DNA of 64,000 nt from positions 62,001 to 126,000 of the forward strand of contig CACHOJ010000002.1 of NCBI GenBank assembly GCA_902581405.1, written 5' to 3'. Position 1 is the stretch's first letter. Every line of letters begins with the position of its first letter. The stretch is from an uncultured Pelagibacteraceae bacterium. GTDB lineage: Bacteria; Pseudomonadota; Alphaproteobacteria; Pelagibacterales; Pelagibacteraceae. The notes beneath the pieces are model-generated. The model had not been told where the DNA came from. It worked only from the letters and a program-made list of their open reading frames with translations, and did not search any database. Positions 15,015 through 23,412 of the stretch are shown here, one piece after another. The position numbers and the translations under genes are program-made.

Positions 15015-17497
15015 TATTTTAAGTTAAGTCGAGAAAGAACATTAAATGGATTATCACTATTGTTCTTATTTGTATCTTTTTTAATTAATTTTCTTAATGG
15101 CATATATTTAAAGTGAAGATCATTATTTTTTTCAAAAGTTTTGTAATTCATTTTTTTAATTAATTTCACAAAATTTTCCTTATTACAACCTAACAAATTC
15201 AACATTTCAGGAATTAACTTAATCTCCTTAATTTTGTCTTCTGATTTAGTATTAAAAATCATCAGAAACAACCTTTCCAAAATATCTATCCTTACATACA
15301 AATTTTCAAATTTTTCAAAACCGCACAAGAGCATTAGATTTTTATTTAATATTTTTTTTTCCTCTAAAAAGTTCAATCCAAAAGTTGGTGGTATAAAGTC
15401 GAGATTTTTTTCATTAAAATTTTTCCATAAAAGAATTCTCAATGATACAGAACTTGGTTTAAATAACTTAAATAAAAAAATGTGATATCTTCCAAATTTC
15501 ACACCTAAGTTTCTCAATTTTTTTCTTTCATCTTGATCGAGTTTTTTTAAATAATTAAAAACCTCATCTCTTTTAACAACTCCATTATTCTCGTAGAGAT
15601 GATATGCCAAAGCTCTTAATTCTGAATTATTATCTTGAACATTTTTTAAATCTATTAAACTTTTTAACTCTGTTTCAATTTTGTTATTTATCCATTGAAG
15701 TAAGTAAGAATTTAGTCTTGATTTTTCACTATTCTCAATCATTTCGTCTATAGTCAATTGAATTTGTGGATTTAGATAATCAGAACCTGGAACTAATTTA
15801 GCTATTTGGTTATTATTCCAATAAATTTTAAAATCATCTTTAAGTTCAATCAATCCAGTATCTATAATCTGTGTTATTCTCTTTATAAGTTCTGGAACAA
15901 CATTTTGTCTTGCTGCTTTTTTTAATGATTTTACATCAGCATCCAATGTATCAACCTTTAAGTCCAATTCTAATCTTAGGCCTCTTAAACGACCAATATA
16001 CTGTTCATTAATCATTACTTTTTCGTCGTTAACAATCTCAGTTTCAAAAACTATATCTTGTTTTAAACCTCTAGCTAAAACACTTGCCCTTTTATCAATA
16101 AATGTTTTGGTTAATTCTTCATGAAGCCTATCAGATAGTTTGTCTTCAAGATTTTTAGTTCTTTCTATCCAATAATCTTGATTTTCAACCCAATTAGATT
16201 TGTTTGAAACATATGCCCATGTTCTAACATTGGCAATCCTATTTGATAAAGAGTCTACATTTCCATCTAATTTATCTAACAAAGACAGTTGTTCTTTCAT
16301 ATAGTGGTTAGGAACTCTTTTACTGTCATTTGTTAAAAAATTGAAAATCTTACTTACAACATCAAAATGATGACCATAAGTTTTCTTCACAAAATCTGGA
16401 ATTTGACAGCATTCCCAGAGTATTTGTAATATGTCAGTATCATCTTTTATTTCTATATTCGATGCTTCTTTCAAAAAATATTTTAATACCTTTTCATCTT
16501 GGCATTCGCTTACTCTTTTAAGCCAGTCTTTTTGGGGTCTTTCATCTAAAGATTTTAACAATGAAACTTTATTATTAAAATTTAATTTTGAGTTTCTCCA
16601 AAAGATAGTTTGTATATCTGGAAAGCTGTGATTTTGTAATGCTTCAATTTCCTCAGGTCCTACTTCTTTACATTCTCCTGTTGTACCAAATATACCATCG
16701 TTTAAGTATCTTCCTGCTCTTCCAGCTATTTGTCCAATTTCAGAGATATTTAAATTTCTTAATTTTTTACCATCAAATTTTTTTAAATTTGAAAAAAAAA
16801 CATTATCCAAATCCATATTAATTCCCATTCCAATTGCATCAGTCGCAACTAAATAATCAACATCACCAGATTGATACAAATTTACCTGAGCGTTTCTTGT
16901 TTTGGGACTAAGAGAACCCATTACAATCGCTGCTCCACCTTTTTGACGTCTAATTAATTCTGCTATTGCATAGACTTCTTCAGTAGAAAAGGCTATGACA
17001 GCACTTTTTCTCTCTATTCTTGAAATTTTTTTATGACCACCAAATGATAATTTTGATAGTCGTTCTCTATTTTTAAATTCAATATCATCATCAAGTTTTT
17101 GAATAATATTTTTTATGGAATTTGATCCCATGAACATAGTAAGTTTCTCACCTCTCATATGTAACAATCTATCAGTGAAAATATGACCTCTCTCGTGATC
17201 ACTACACATTTGTATTTCATCTATACCAACAAATTCTAAACTTTTGTCTAACGGCATAGACTCCACAGTGCACAGAAAATACTTTGCATTTATTGGAATA
17301 ATTTTTTCTTCACCTGTAATTAAAGCAACAATTGATGGGTCAACTTTTGTAATGATTTTGTCATACACTTCTCTTGCCAAAAGCCTTAATGGAAAACCAA
17401 TCATTCCCGAGTTAAAAGAAAGCATAGTTTCTATTGCTAAGAAGGTTTTCCCAGTGTTTGTAGGTCCAAGAACTGCTGTGATTTTATTTTTTGTCAT
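15014..17497 (-). CDS. SUV3-like superfamily 2 RNA helicase
   Basis: An 827-residue ATP-dependent helicase related to the mitochondrial degradosome helicase SUV3. It has Walker A GPTNTGKTFLAIE near residue 10, motif II as GIDEIQMC near 91, LLATDAIGMGIN-type motif V (VATDAIGMGINMD) near 225, and motif VI QIAGRAGRY near 258. The long C-terminal half is helical and typical of the alphaproteobacterial homologues. I chose the ATG at 17497 (MTKNKITAVLGP); a TTG ten codons upstream is also in frame. It leads the helicase-TerB-fdxA-carD run with 1-4 bp overlaps up to fdxA. A role in RNA turnover is inferred from the family. Confidence 0.88.
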   Translation of the reverse strand: MTKNKITAVLGPTNTGKTFLAIETMLSFNSGMIGFPLRLLAREVYDKIITKVDPSIVALITGEEKIIPINAKYFLCTVESMPLDKSLEFVGIDEIQMCSDHERGHIFTDRLLHMRGEKLTMFMGSNSIKNIIQKLDDDIEFKNRERLSKLSFGGHKKISRIERKSAVIAFSTEEVYAIAELIRRQKGGAAIVMGSLSPKTRNAQVNLYQSGDVDYLVATDAIGMGINMDLDNVFFSNLKKFDGKKLRNLNISEIGQIAGRAGRYLNDGIFGTTGECKEVGPEEIEALQNHSFPDIQTIFWRNSKLNFNNKVSLLKSLDERPQKDWLKRVSECQDEKVLKYFLKEASNIEIKDDTDILQILWECCQIPDFVKKTYGHHFDVVSKIFNFLTNDSKRVPNHYMKEQLSLLDKLDGNVDSLSNRIANVRTWAYVSNKSNWVENQDYWIERTKNLEDKLSDRLHEELTKTFIDKRASVLARGLKQDIVFETEIVNDEKVMINEQYIGRLRGLRLELDLKVDTLDADVKSLKKAARQNVVPELIKRITQIIDTGLIELKDDFKIYWNNNQIAKLVPGSDYLNPQIQLTIDEMIENSEKSRLNSYLLQWINNKIETELKSLIDLKNVQDNNSELRALAYHLYENNGVVKRDEVFNYLKKLDQDERKKLRNLGVKFGRYHIFLFKLFKPSSVSLRILLWKNFNEKNLDFIPPTFGLNFLEEKKILNKNLMLLCGFEKFENLYVRIDILERLFLMIFNTKSEDKIKEIKLIPEMLNLLGCNKENFVKLIKKMNYKTFEKNNDLHFKYMPLRKLIKKDTNKNNSDNPFNVLSRLNLK

Positions 17498-17658
17498 TTC
17501 TAGTTTTGGTGTGATTTTTTTTAGCAATACTATATATTGTTACTCCTAAAGAACAAAAATGGGTTAAAACTAGTCCGAATCATTGAGGAAAAAGTTCTCA
17601 TTTTTATTATTTAATGTTTTAAGGTTATCATAATTTCAAAAAATTAAATATATTTTTT

Positions 17659-19617
17659 ATGTCTCAGAAACTGTGGGAAGCCGATTCTAAAACAAAATCA
17701 AAATCAAATTTGTTTGAGTTTGAGAAATATTTAACAAATAAATTTAATTATAAGTCTTATAAAAATTATAAAAAAATATTTAATTGGACAATCAAAAACC
17801 CAAAGCTATTTTGGTCTTCAGTTTGGGAATACGCAAACATTAAAGGTATAAAAAATGATAAATTTTATTTTCCAAAAGAAATTATCAAAAGCAAATTTCT
17901 AATAAAATCAAGATTAAATTATGCAGAGAATTTATTATCAAAAAATGACAATACAAAAGCCATTACTTTTATAAGTGAAAATGGTTACAGAGAAGAGAAG
18001 TCTTGGAAAGAATTAAATAATAATACTTTTAAACTCATTAATTTCTTTAGAGAAAATAGAATTTCAGAAAAAGACAGAGTAGCCGCATATACTGCAAATC
18101 AAATTGAGACAGTTGAGGGTTTTTTGGCAACTAGCGCAATAGGAGCTATATGGTCATCATGTTCTCCAGATTTTGGAACGCAAGGAGTAATAGAAAGATT
18201 TTCTCAAATTAAACCAAAACTTTTAATCATCACTGATAGATATTATTATAATGGTAAAGAAATAAATATTATTGAAAGATTGCCGGCTATTCTTAAAAAA
18301 ATTAAATCTATTAAAACTGTAATCATTACTAATTATCCAGGTAAAAAAAATTTAAAACATAAAAAGCTAAAAGGTACGAAAATTTTTTACTACAACAAGT
18401 TGAAAAATAAAAAAGAAAAAGAATTTTCATTTAAAAAATTTGATTTTGATAAAGAATTAGCAATTTTATATTCAAGTGGAACAACAGGTAAACCAAAGTG
18501 CATATGTCATAGAGCTGGAGGTGTTTTGCTACAACATTTAAAAGAACATAAACTTCATTGTAATGTAAAACCAGGTGATAATGTGTTTTATTTCACCACT
18601 TGTGGATGGATGATGTGGAATTGGTTAATGACTTTTTTAGCATCAAAAGCGTCTATTGTTCTTTTTGATGGTTTCCCAATGCATAAAAGAAGCGATTTAC
18701 TTTTTAAAATAGCCGAGAAAGAAAAAATTTCTCTGTTTGGCATAAGTGCAAAATATATTGACCAGTTAAAAAAATTAAATTTAAATATAAAGACTAAGTA
18801 TAAACTTAAATATCTTAAAACTATTTGTTCTACTGGATCACCATTATCTCCTGATGGTTTTGATTATGTTTATAAAAATATAAAAAAAAATGTTCATTTG
18901 GCCTCTATTGCAGGTGGTACAGACCTCGTTTCATGCTTTGTGTTAGGAAATATTTACTCTCCTGTTTATAGAGGGCAAATTCAGAATAATGGATTAGGAA
19001 TGAACACAGATGTTTTTTCCGAAAAAGGAAAGTCGTTAATTAATAGAAAAGGAGAATTAGTTTGTAAATCAGCATTTCCATCAATGCCAATTTATTTTTG
19101 GAATGATAAAAATGATAAAAAATATAAGTCCGCATATTTTAAGAAATATAAAAATGTTTGGCACCATGGAGATTATGCAGAGAGAAAATCTAATGGTGGA
19201 TATATCATTTATGGAAGATCAGATGCAACACTTAATCCTGGGGGTGCCAGATTAGGTACTGCTGAGATATATTCTGTTGTTGATAAATTTAATGAAGTAA
19301 AAGAATCTATAGTTGTTGGGCAGCAGTGGGATAATGATGTGAGAATTATTTTATTCGTAGTTTTAAAAACCCCAAAAACACTTAGTGAAAAATTAATTTT
19401 AAAATTAAAAAAAGCTGTTCGTCTAAACGCATCCCCACGTCATGTACCAAAAAAAATTATTGAGGTCTCAGATATTCCAAGAACAAAAAATGGAAAGATA
19501 GTTGAGCTTGCGGTTAAAAATATTATTGAGGGGCACAATATAAAAAATATTCAAGCATTAATAAATCCTTTAATTTTAGAAGAATATAAAAATATAGAAG
19601 AACTTAAGAAACCATAA
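17659..19617 (+). CDS. Acetoacetyl-CoA synthetase
   Basis: A 652-residue AMP-forming ligase that activates acetoacetate to acetoacetyl-CoA in the cytosol. The AMP-binding loop is YSSGTTGKPKCICHRAGG near 273. FYFTTCGWMMWNWL near 310 and YGRSDATLNPGGARLGT near 520 are diagnostic for acetoacetate-CoA ligases over acetyl-CoA synthetases. The C-terminal catalytic Lys is in PRTKNGKIVE near 620. Length matches AACS (about 650). The 131-bp gap to the divergent helicase holds no ORF. A TAXI-type solute-binding protein follows after 76 bp, suggesting but not proving linked use of an oxo-acid substrate. Confidence 0.92.
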   Translation: MSQKLWEADSKTKSKSNLFEFEKYLTNKFNYKSYKNYKKIFNWTIKNPKLFWSSVWEYANIKGIKNDKFYFPKEIIKSKFLIKSRLNYAENLLSKNDNTKAITFISENGYREEKSWKELNNNTFKLINFFRENRISEKDRVAAYTANQIETVEGFLATSAIGAIWSSCSPDFGTQGVIERFSQIKPKLLIITDRYYYNGKEINIIERLPAILKKIKSIKTVIITNYPGKKNLKHKKLKGTKIFYYNKLKNKKEKEFSFKKFDFDKELAILYSSGTTGKPKCICHRAGGVLLQHLKEHKLHCNVKPGDNVFYFTTCGWMMWNWLMTFLASKASIVLFDGFPMHKRSDLLFKIAEKEKISLFGISAKYIDQLKKLNLNIKTKYKLKYLKTICSTGSPLSPDGFDYVYKNIKKNVHLASIAGGTDLVSCFVLGNIYSPVYRGQIQNNGLGMNTDVFSEKGKSLINRKGELVCKSAFPSMPIYFWNDKNDKKYKSAYFKKYKNVWHHGDYAERKSNGGYIIYGRSDATLNPGGARLGTAEIYSVVDKFNEVKESIVVGQQWDNDVRIILFVVLKTPKTLSEKLILKLKKAVRLNASPRHVPKKIIEVSDIPRTKNGKIVELAVKNIIEGHNIKNIQALINPLILEEYKNIEELKKP

Positions 19618-19693
19618 TTACATTTAAATTTATATAGACAATAATATTTGATTGTTATTAAATAGTAATATTAACTAATAGATTGGAGAAAAT

Positions 19694-20701
19694 ATGTTTA
19701 AAAATTTATTTAAAAGTTCTCTATTGATTTTATTCTTGATGATTGGTTTGTCAGGAAAATCATTTGCACAAGAACTTAAATTTTTTACGATTGGTACGGG
19801 CGGTACTGCTTACACTTATTATCCAGTTGGAGGTATGATTGCTAATGCAATTTCAAAGCCACCAGGATCTAGAGAGTGTGGAAAAGGTGGAAGCTGCGGA
19901 GTACCAAATTTAATAGCATCAGCGGTTTCATCAAGAGGATCGGTTGATAATGTAAATGCAATAATCTCTGGATTAAGAAACTCAGGTTTTGCACAATCAG
20001 ATGTTGCTTACTGGGCATATACTGGTACTGGAACAATGGAAGGAAAAGAACCTGCAAAAGATTTAAGAACTATTGCAGCTCTTTTTCAAGAGCATATACA
20101 TTTAGTAGCCCTTAAAAAAAGCAATATCAATTCAGTAAAAGACTTAAAAGGAAAAAGAGTTTCACTAGATGAACCTGGATCTGGAACATATGTTGATGCA
20201 AAGTTAATATTAGAGTCTAATGGATTAAGCACAAGCGATGTTAAGGCTGAGGCATTGAAAGGTAAAGCTGCAACAGATGCTTTAAGAAACGGTAAAGTTG
20301 ATGCGATTTTTGTTGTTGCAGGTTATCCAACTGGTGCAATCGTAGAACTAGCATCTGCAGTTGATATAAAATTAGTTCCAATTGATGGTGCTGGAGCAAA
20401 AGCACTAACTTCAAAATATGGTTTCTTCTCAGAAAGCCCAATTCCTTCAGGAACATATGAAGGTGTTGATCAAGTTAATACTGTAGCAGTAGGTGCTCAA
20501 TGGTTTACATCAGCTAAAGAGGATAGTGAATTAATTTACCAAATTACTAAAGCTTTATGGAATAAGGAGTCTAGAAAGCTTATGGACGTTGGTCATGCTA
20601 AGGGAAAAACTATAACACCTGACACAGCTCTTTCTGGAGTAGGTGTACCATTACATCCTGGTGCGGAAAAGTTCTATAAAGAAGCAGGACTTTTAAATTA
20701 A
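19694..20701 (+). CDS. TAXI-family TRAP transporter solute-binding protein
   Basis: A periplasmic binding protein of 335 residues that delivers an organic anion to the TRAP permease encoded next. The Sec signal peptide covers about residues 1-25, with cleavage after SFA (SFAQE). Mature features of the TAXI group are TIGTGGTAYTYYPVGGMIA, RECGKGGSCGVPN with a likely disulfide, and DLRTIAALFQEHIHLV. A clear Shine-Dalgarno GGAG lies 5 nt before the ATG, rare in this window and in keeping with the high abundance of binding proteins in oligotrophs. The substrate is unknown; glutamate and other carboxylates are known for some relatives. Confidence 0.92.
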   Translation: MFKNLFKSSLLILFLMIGLSGKSFAQELKFFTIGTGGTAYTYYPVGGMIANAISKPPGSRECGKGGSCGVPNLIASAVSSRGSVDNVNAIISGLRNSGFAQSDVAYWAYTGTGTMEGKEPAKDLRTIAALFQEHIHLVALKKSNINSVKDLKGKRVSLDEPGSGTYVDAKLILESNGLSTSDVKAEALKGKAATDALRNGKVDAIFVVAGYPTGAIVELASAVDIKLVPIDGAGAKALTSKYGFFSESPIPSGTYEGVDQVNTVAVGAQWFTSAKEDSELIYQITKALWNKESRKLMDVGHAKGKTITPDTALSGVGVPLHPGAEKFYKEAGLLN

Positions 20702-20717
20702 ATCTTAAAAATCAATT

Positions 20718-20744
20718 TGCCCTAGATCAATTAGATCTAGGGCA
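20718..20744 (+). promoter_or_regulatory. Strong hairpin between binding protein and permease genes
   Basis: TGCCCTAGATC (20718-20728) and GATCTAGGGCA (20734-20744) form a perfect 11-bp stem with loop AATTA. It fills nearly the whole 48-bp gap between the TAXI binding-protein stop and the permease ATG at 20750. There is no T-run after it, so full termination is unlikely. The position suggests a partial attenuator or a 3' stabiliser that leaves more binding-protein mRNA than permease mRNA, and it could also mask ribosome access to the permease start. Confidence 0.8.
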
Positions 20745-20749
20745 TTATT

Positions 20750-22735
20750 ATGTCTCAATTTAATATTTCACCAGATGAAGTTGCAAAACTTGAAGATAAA
20801 TTTGAGATAAAAAGTAATGAAAGAAAGTTAAAAAATTTCTTAAAAAAATTGACCTTTGTTGCTCTGGTTACAATGTCAATTTACCATTTTTATGCTTCAG
20901 GATTTGGAACTATAAGAGATATTCTTCATAGAGGTATTCATATTTCTTTTGTTGTTGGTCTTGTATTTTTATTTTACGGATGGAAAAGTTTTGAAGATAA
21001 ACAATCTAAAAATAAAGTTCCCATAATAGACATTTTTTTTTCTATATTAGTTGTTGTAACCGCACTTTATTTGCCATTATTGCCCCCAGAAATATTAGCT
21101 AGCAGAGTCGGAAATCCTTCCAACACCGAAGTTATTATGGGTTCAATTCTTATTATTTTAACATTAGAGGCTGCAAGAAGATCAATAGGATACACACTAC
21201 CATTAATTTGCATAATATTTATGATTTTTGCACTTTATGGTCCTATTTTTCCTGGGGCTTTAAAACATGGTGGTAGTAGTTGGGCTGGTTTTGTAAATCA
21301 TATTTATATAACCAATCAAGGAATTTATGGAATTGCTGTGGGAGTCATGGCTCAATATGTATTTTTATTTATTCTATTTGGTGTCCTTGCAACAAGAATA
21401 GGTTTAGGTCAATTATTTATTGATTTAGCGATGGTAATAGCTGGAAGATACTCTGGAGGACCAGCAAAAGTTGCAATTTTTTCCTCAGCTTTTCTTGGAA
21501 CTATATCTGGCTCTTCAATTGCAAACACAGTCACAACTGGTTCTCTTACAATTCCAGCAATGAAAAAAGTTGGTTACCCTTCACATTTTTCTGGTGCCGT
21601 TGAAGCCACAGCTTCTACTGGAGGACAAATAACTCCACCTATTTTAGGAGCTGCAGCTTTTATCATGGTTGAATATTTAGAATTACCCCTAAGAGATATT
21701 TTGGCGGCAGCATTAATTCCTGCCTTACTTCATTATTTTGGAATTTTTGTAATGGTTCATTTAGAGGCAAAAAAATTAGGTCTGAGAGGTTTAAATGAAA
21801 GTGAAGTTCCAAAATTTTTTAAAATAATAAGAGATAATTGGCTAGCAATTGTTCCTTTAATTTTACTAGTATATTTAATTTTGATTGGTCGGACTCCAGA
21901 TTACGCCGCAGTAAATGGTATCATTGCTTGTGTAGTCATTGGATTTATAAGGAAAAAAAATAGACTAACTTTAAATGATTTATTTAATTGTCTAGCAAGA
22001 GGTGCAAAAAATACTTTAGCAGTTGGGGCAGCTGCTACTTCAATAGGTATAATAGTTGGTGTAGTTACATTAACAGGAGTCGGATTTAGATTAGGATATG
22101 TAGTAATACAAACAGCGGGAGATATTGGTGGCTTCTTCTTAAATTTTTTACCATTTAATTATTTTACACTTCAAGATTTGACGTTATTTTTTTCTTTAAT
22201 ATTAATTGCAATATCATGCATATTCATGGGTACAGGAGTTCCAACAACTGCAACTTATATAATTCTTGTTGCTGTTGCAGCGCCCGCTCTTGCTCAATTA
22301 CAAATTGAACCAATAGTTTCGCATTTTTTTGTTTTTTATTATGGAGTTTTAGCAGACATAACTCCGCCAGTTGCTCTTGCAGCATACGCTGCAGCGGGTA
22401 TAGCTGGATCAAATCCATTTACTACTGGTAACACGGCTTTTAGATTAGGTATCGCAAAAGCGCTTGTGCCCTTTGTGTTCGTCTATTCACCATCATTATT
22501 ATTGGTTGCGCAAGGATTTAACTTCTATGACTTCTTTGTAACTTTAATATCTGCAATGATTGGTATTGGATTAATTGGAATTGGTTTCACAGGATATTTG
22601 TTTAAATCAGTATCAACTTTTCAAAGATGGTATCTTGGAATTATTTCATTATTATTTATTGCACCAGGTTTAAGTTCATCAATTATTGGCTTAATTTTAG
22701 TTTTGCCAGTTTTTGTGTTTCAAATAAAAAAATAA
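20750..22735 (+). CDS. TRAP transporter fused 4TM/12TM permease (TAXI type)
   Basis: A 661-residue inner-membrane protein combining the small DctQ-like and large DctM-like TRAP subunits in one chain. The N-terminal third has about four hydrophobic helices. The DctM part has the conserved FLGTISGSSIANTVTTGSLT near residue 250-268, followed by ATASTGGQITPPILGAAAF and later GVPTTATYIILV and DITPPVALAAYAAA, the repeated core elements of the family. It would use the sodium gradient to import a substrate captured by the preceding TAXI protein. It starts 6 nt after the hairpin, with no separate Shine-Dalgarno visible. Confidence 0.92.
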   Translation: MSQFNISPDEVAKLEDKFEIKSNERKLKNFLKKLTFVALVTMSIYHFYASGFGTIRDILHRGIHISFVVGLVFLFYGWKSFEDKQSKNKVPIIDIFFSILVVVTALYLPLLPPEILASRVGNPSNTEVIMGSILIILTLEAARRSIGYTLPLICIIFMIFALYGPIFPGALKHGGSSWAGFVNHIYITNQGIYGIAVGVMAQYVFLFILFGVLATRIGLGQLFIDLAMVIAGRYSGGPAKVAIFSSAFLGTISGSSIANTVTTGSLTIPAMKKVGYPSHFSGAVEATASTGGQITPPILGAAAFIMVEYLELPLRDILAAALIPALLHYFGIFVMVHLEAKKLGLRGLNESEVPKFFKIIRDNWLAIVPLILLVYLILIGRTPDYAAVNGIIACVVIGFIRKKNRLTLNDLFNCLARGAKNTLAVGAAATSIGIIVGVVTLTGVGFRLGYVVIQTAGDIGGFFLNFLPFNYFTLQDLTLFFSLILIAISCIFMGTGVPTTATYIILVAVAAPALAQLQIEPIVSHFFVFYYGVLADITPPVALAAYAAAGIAGSNPFTTGNTAFRLGIAKALVPFVFVYSPSLLLVAQGFNFYDFFVTLISAMIGIGLIGIGFTGYLFKSVSTFQRWYLGIISLLFIAPGLSSSIIGLILVLPVFVFQIKK

Positions 22736-22738
22736 AAT

Positions 22739-23161
22739 TTATCCACCTAAGCCAGCATTTGGAAGTGGTCTTCTTAAAATTTTCCAAATTCCAACTGCAC
22801 TTGCAACAAGTTTGGTTTTGCACTTTAGTTTACAATTAATGAATACCATTGATTTAGTAACTTTTTGAATTTCAACTATTCCTAATAATTCATCTCCCAA
22901 GTTAGATGGAGCAATAAATTTAATATCCAACGATATAGTTACACAAGGTTTGTTGCCACTTGCTTTGTGACAAGCAGTTCCTGCTCCAGCATCAATTATT
23001 GTGCATATATAACCACCATGGGTTATCCCAGCTTTATTTAAATGTGTTTCTTTTATTTTTGTTTTAAACTCAAATTTTTTTTTGCTTATAGATCTAAATA
23101 ACAAACCACCATTATGTTTCATGTAACTTGGTTTATTACTTAATTGTTCAAATTTTTTCAT
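22739..23161 (-). CDS. PaaI-type hotdog-fold thioesterase
   Basis: A small acyl-CoA thioesterase-like protein of 140 residues from the ATG at 23161 (MKKFEQLSNK). A TTG at 23206 would add 15 residues that do not look like the family. The hotdog signature is HLNKAGITHGGYICTIIDAG, where HGG and the following Asp are the active-site region, and FIAPSNLGDELLG forms the later strand. It probably hydrolyses an aromatic or short acyl-CoA; the substrate is unknown. It converges on the TRAP permease with a 3-bp gap and lies about 100 bp from tRNA-Arg on the same strand. Confidence 0.82.
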   Translation of the reverse strand: MKKFEQLSNKPSYMKHNGGLLFRSISKKKFEFKTKIKETHLNKAGITHGGYICTIIDAGAGTACHKASGNKPCVTISLDIKFIAPSNLGDELLGIVEIQKVTKSMVFINCKLKCKTKLVASAVGIWKILRRPLPNAGLGG

Positions 23162-23258
23162 TAAAGGATTATTGCCATAATTAATATAAATAACAAAACC
23201 AAACAAAAGAAATATATTACAGATTTTTCAAGTGATATTTTCATTTATCCTTTCGTTT

Positions 23259-23335
23259 TGGTGCGCCTGCTAGGAGTTGAACCCAGAACCTCCTGGTCCG
23301 TAGCCAAGCGCTCTATCCAATTGAGCTACAGGCGC
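23259..23335 (-). tRNA. tRNA-Arg (ACG anticodon)
   Basis: A 77-nt tRNA on the minus strand. The acceptor GCGCCTG pairs perfectly with CAGGCGC, followed by discriminator A and an encoded CCA (23261-23259). The D-arm is AGCTCAATTGGATAGAGC. The anticodon stem CTTGG/CCAGG holds loop CTACGGA, giving anticodon ACG, normally deaminated to ICG for CGN codons. The T-loop is GGTTCAACTCC-like. It stands alone between the thioesterase and pyruvate dehydrogenase genes. Confidence 0.95.
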
Positions 23336-23412
23336 AATTTGTACAGTTTTTATACATAATTAATAATGTAAATTATTTTTTTAGCAAATATTGATATATA
23401 TATAATAAAAAA

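Noticed and set aside
17528-17658. Possible riboswitch or small RNA in the helicase/acetoacetyl-CoA synthetase gap (TGAG...CTCA followed by T-run near 17583-17606)
   Set aside because: The stem is only four base pairs with a long loop; no known riboswitch core was recognised.
20241-20456. Leu/Gln-rich antisense ORF opposite the TAXI binding protein, and a similar one at 22224-22418 opposite the permease
   Set aside because: Low-complexity composition produced by reading Gly/Ala/Ile codons backwards; no start context, and the plus-strand genes are certain.
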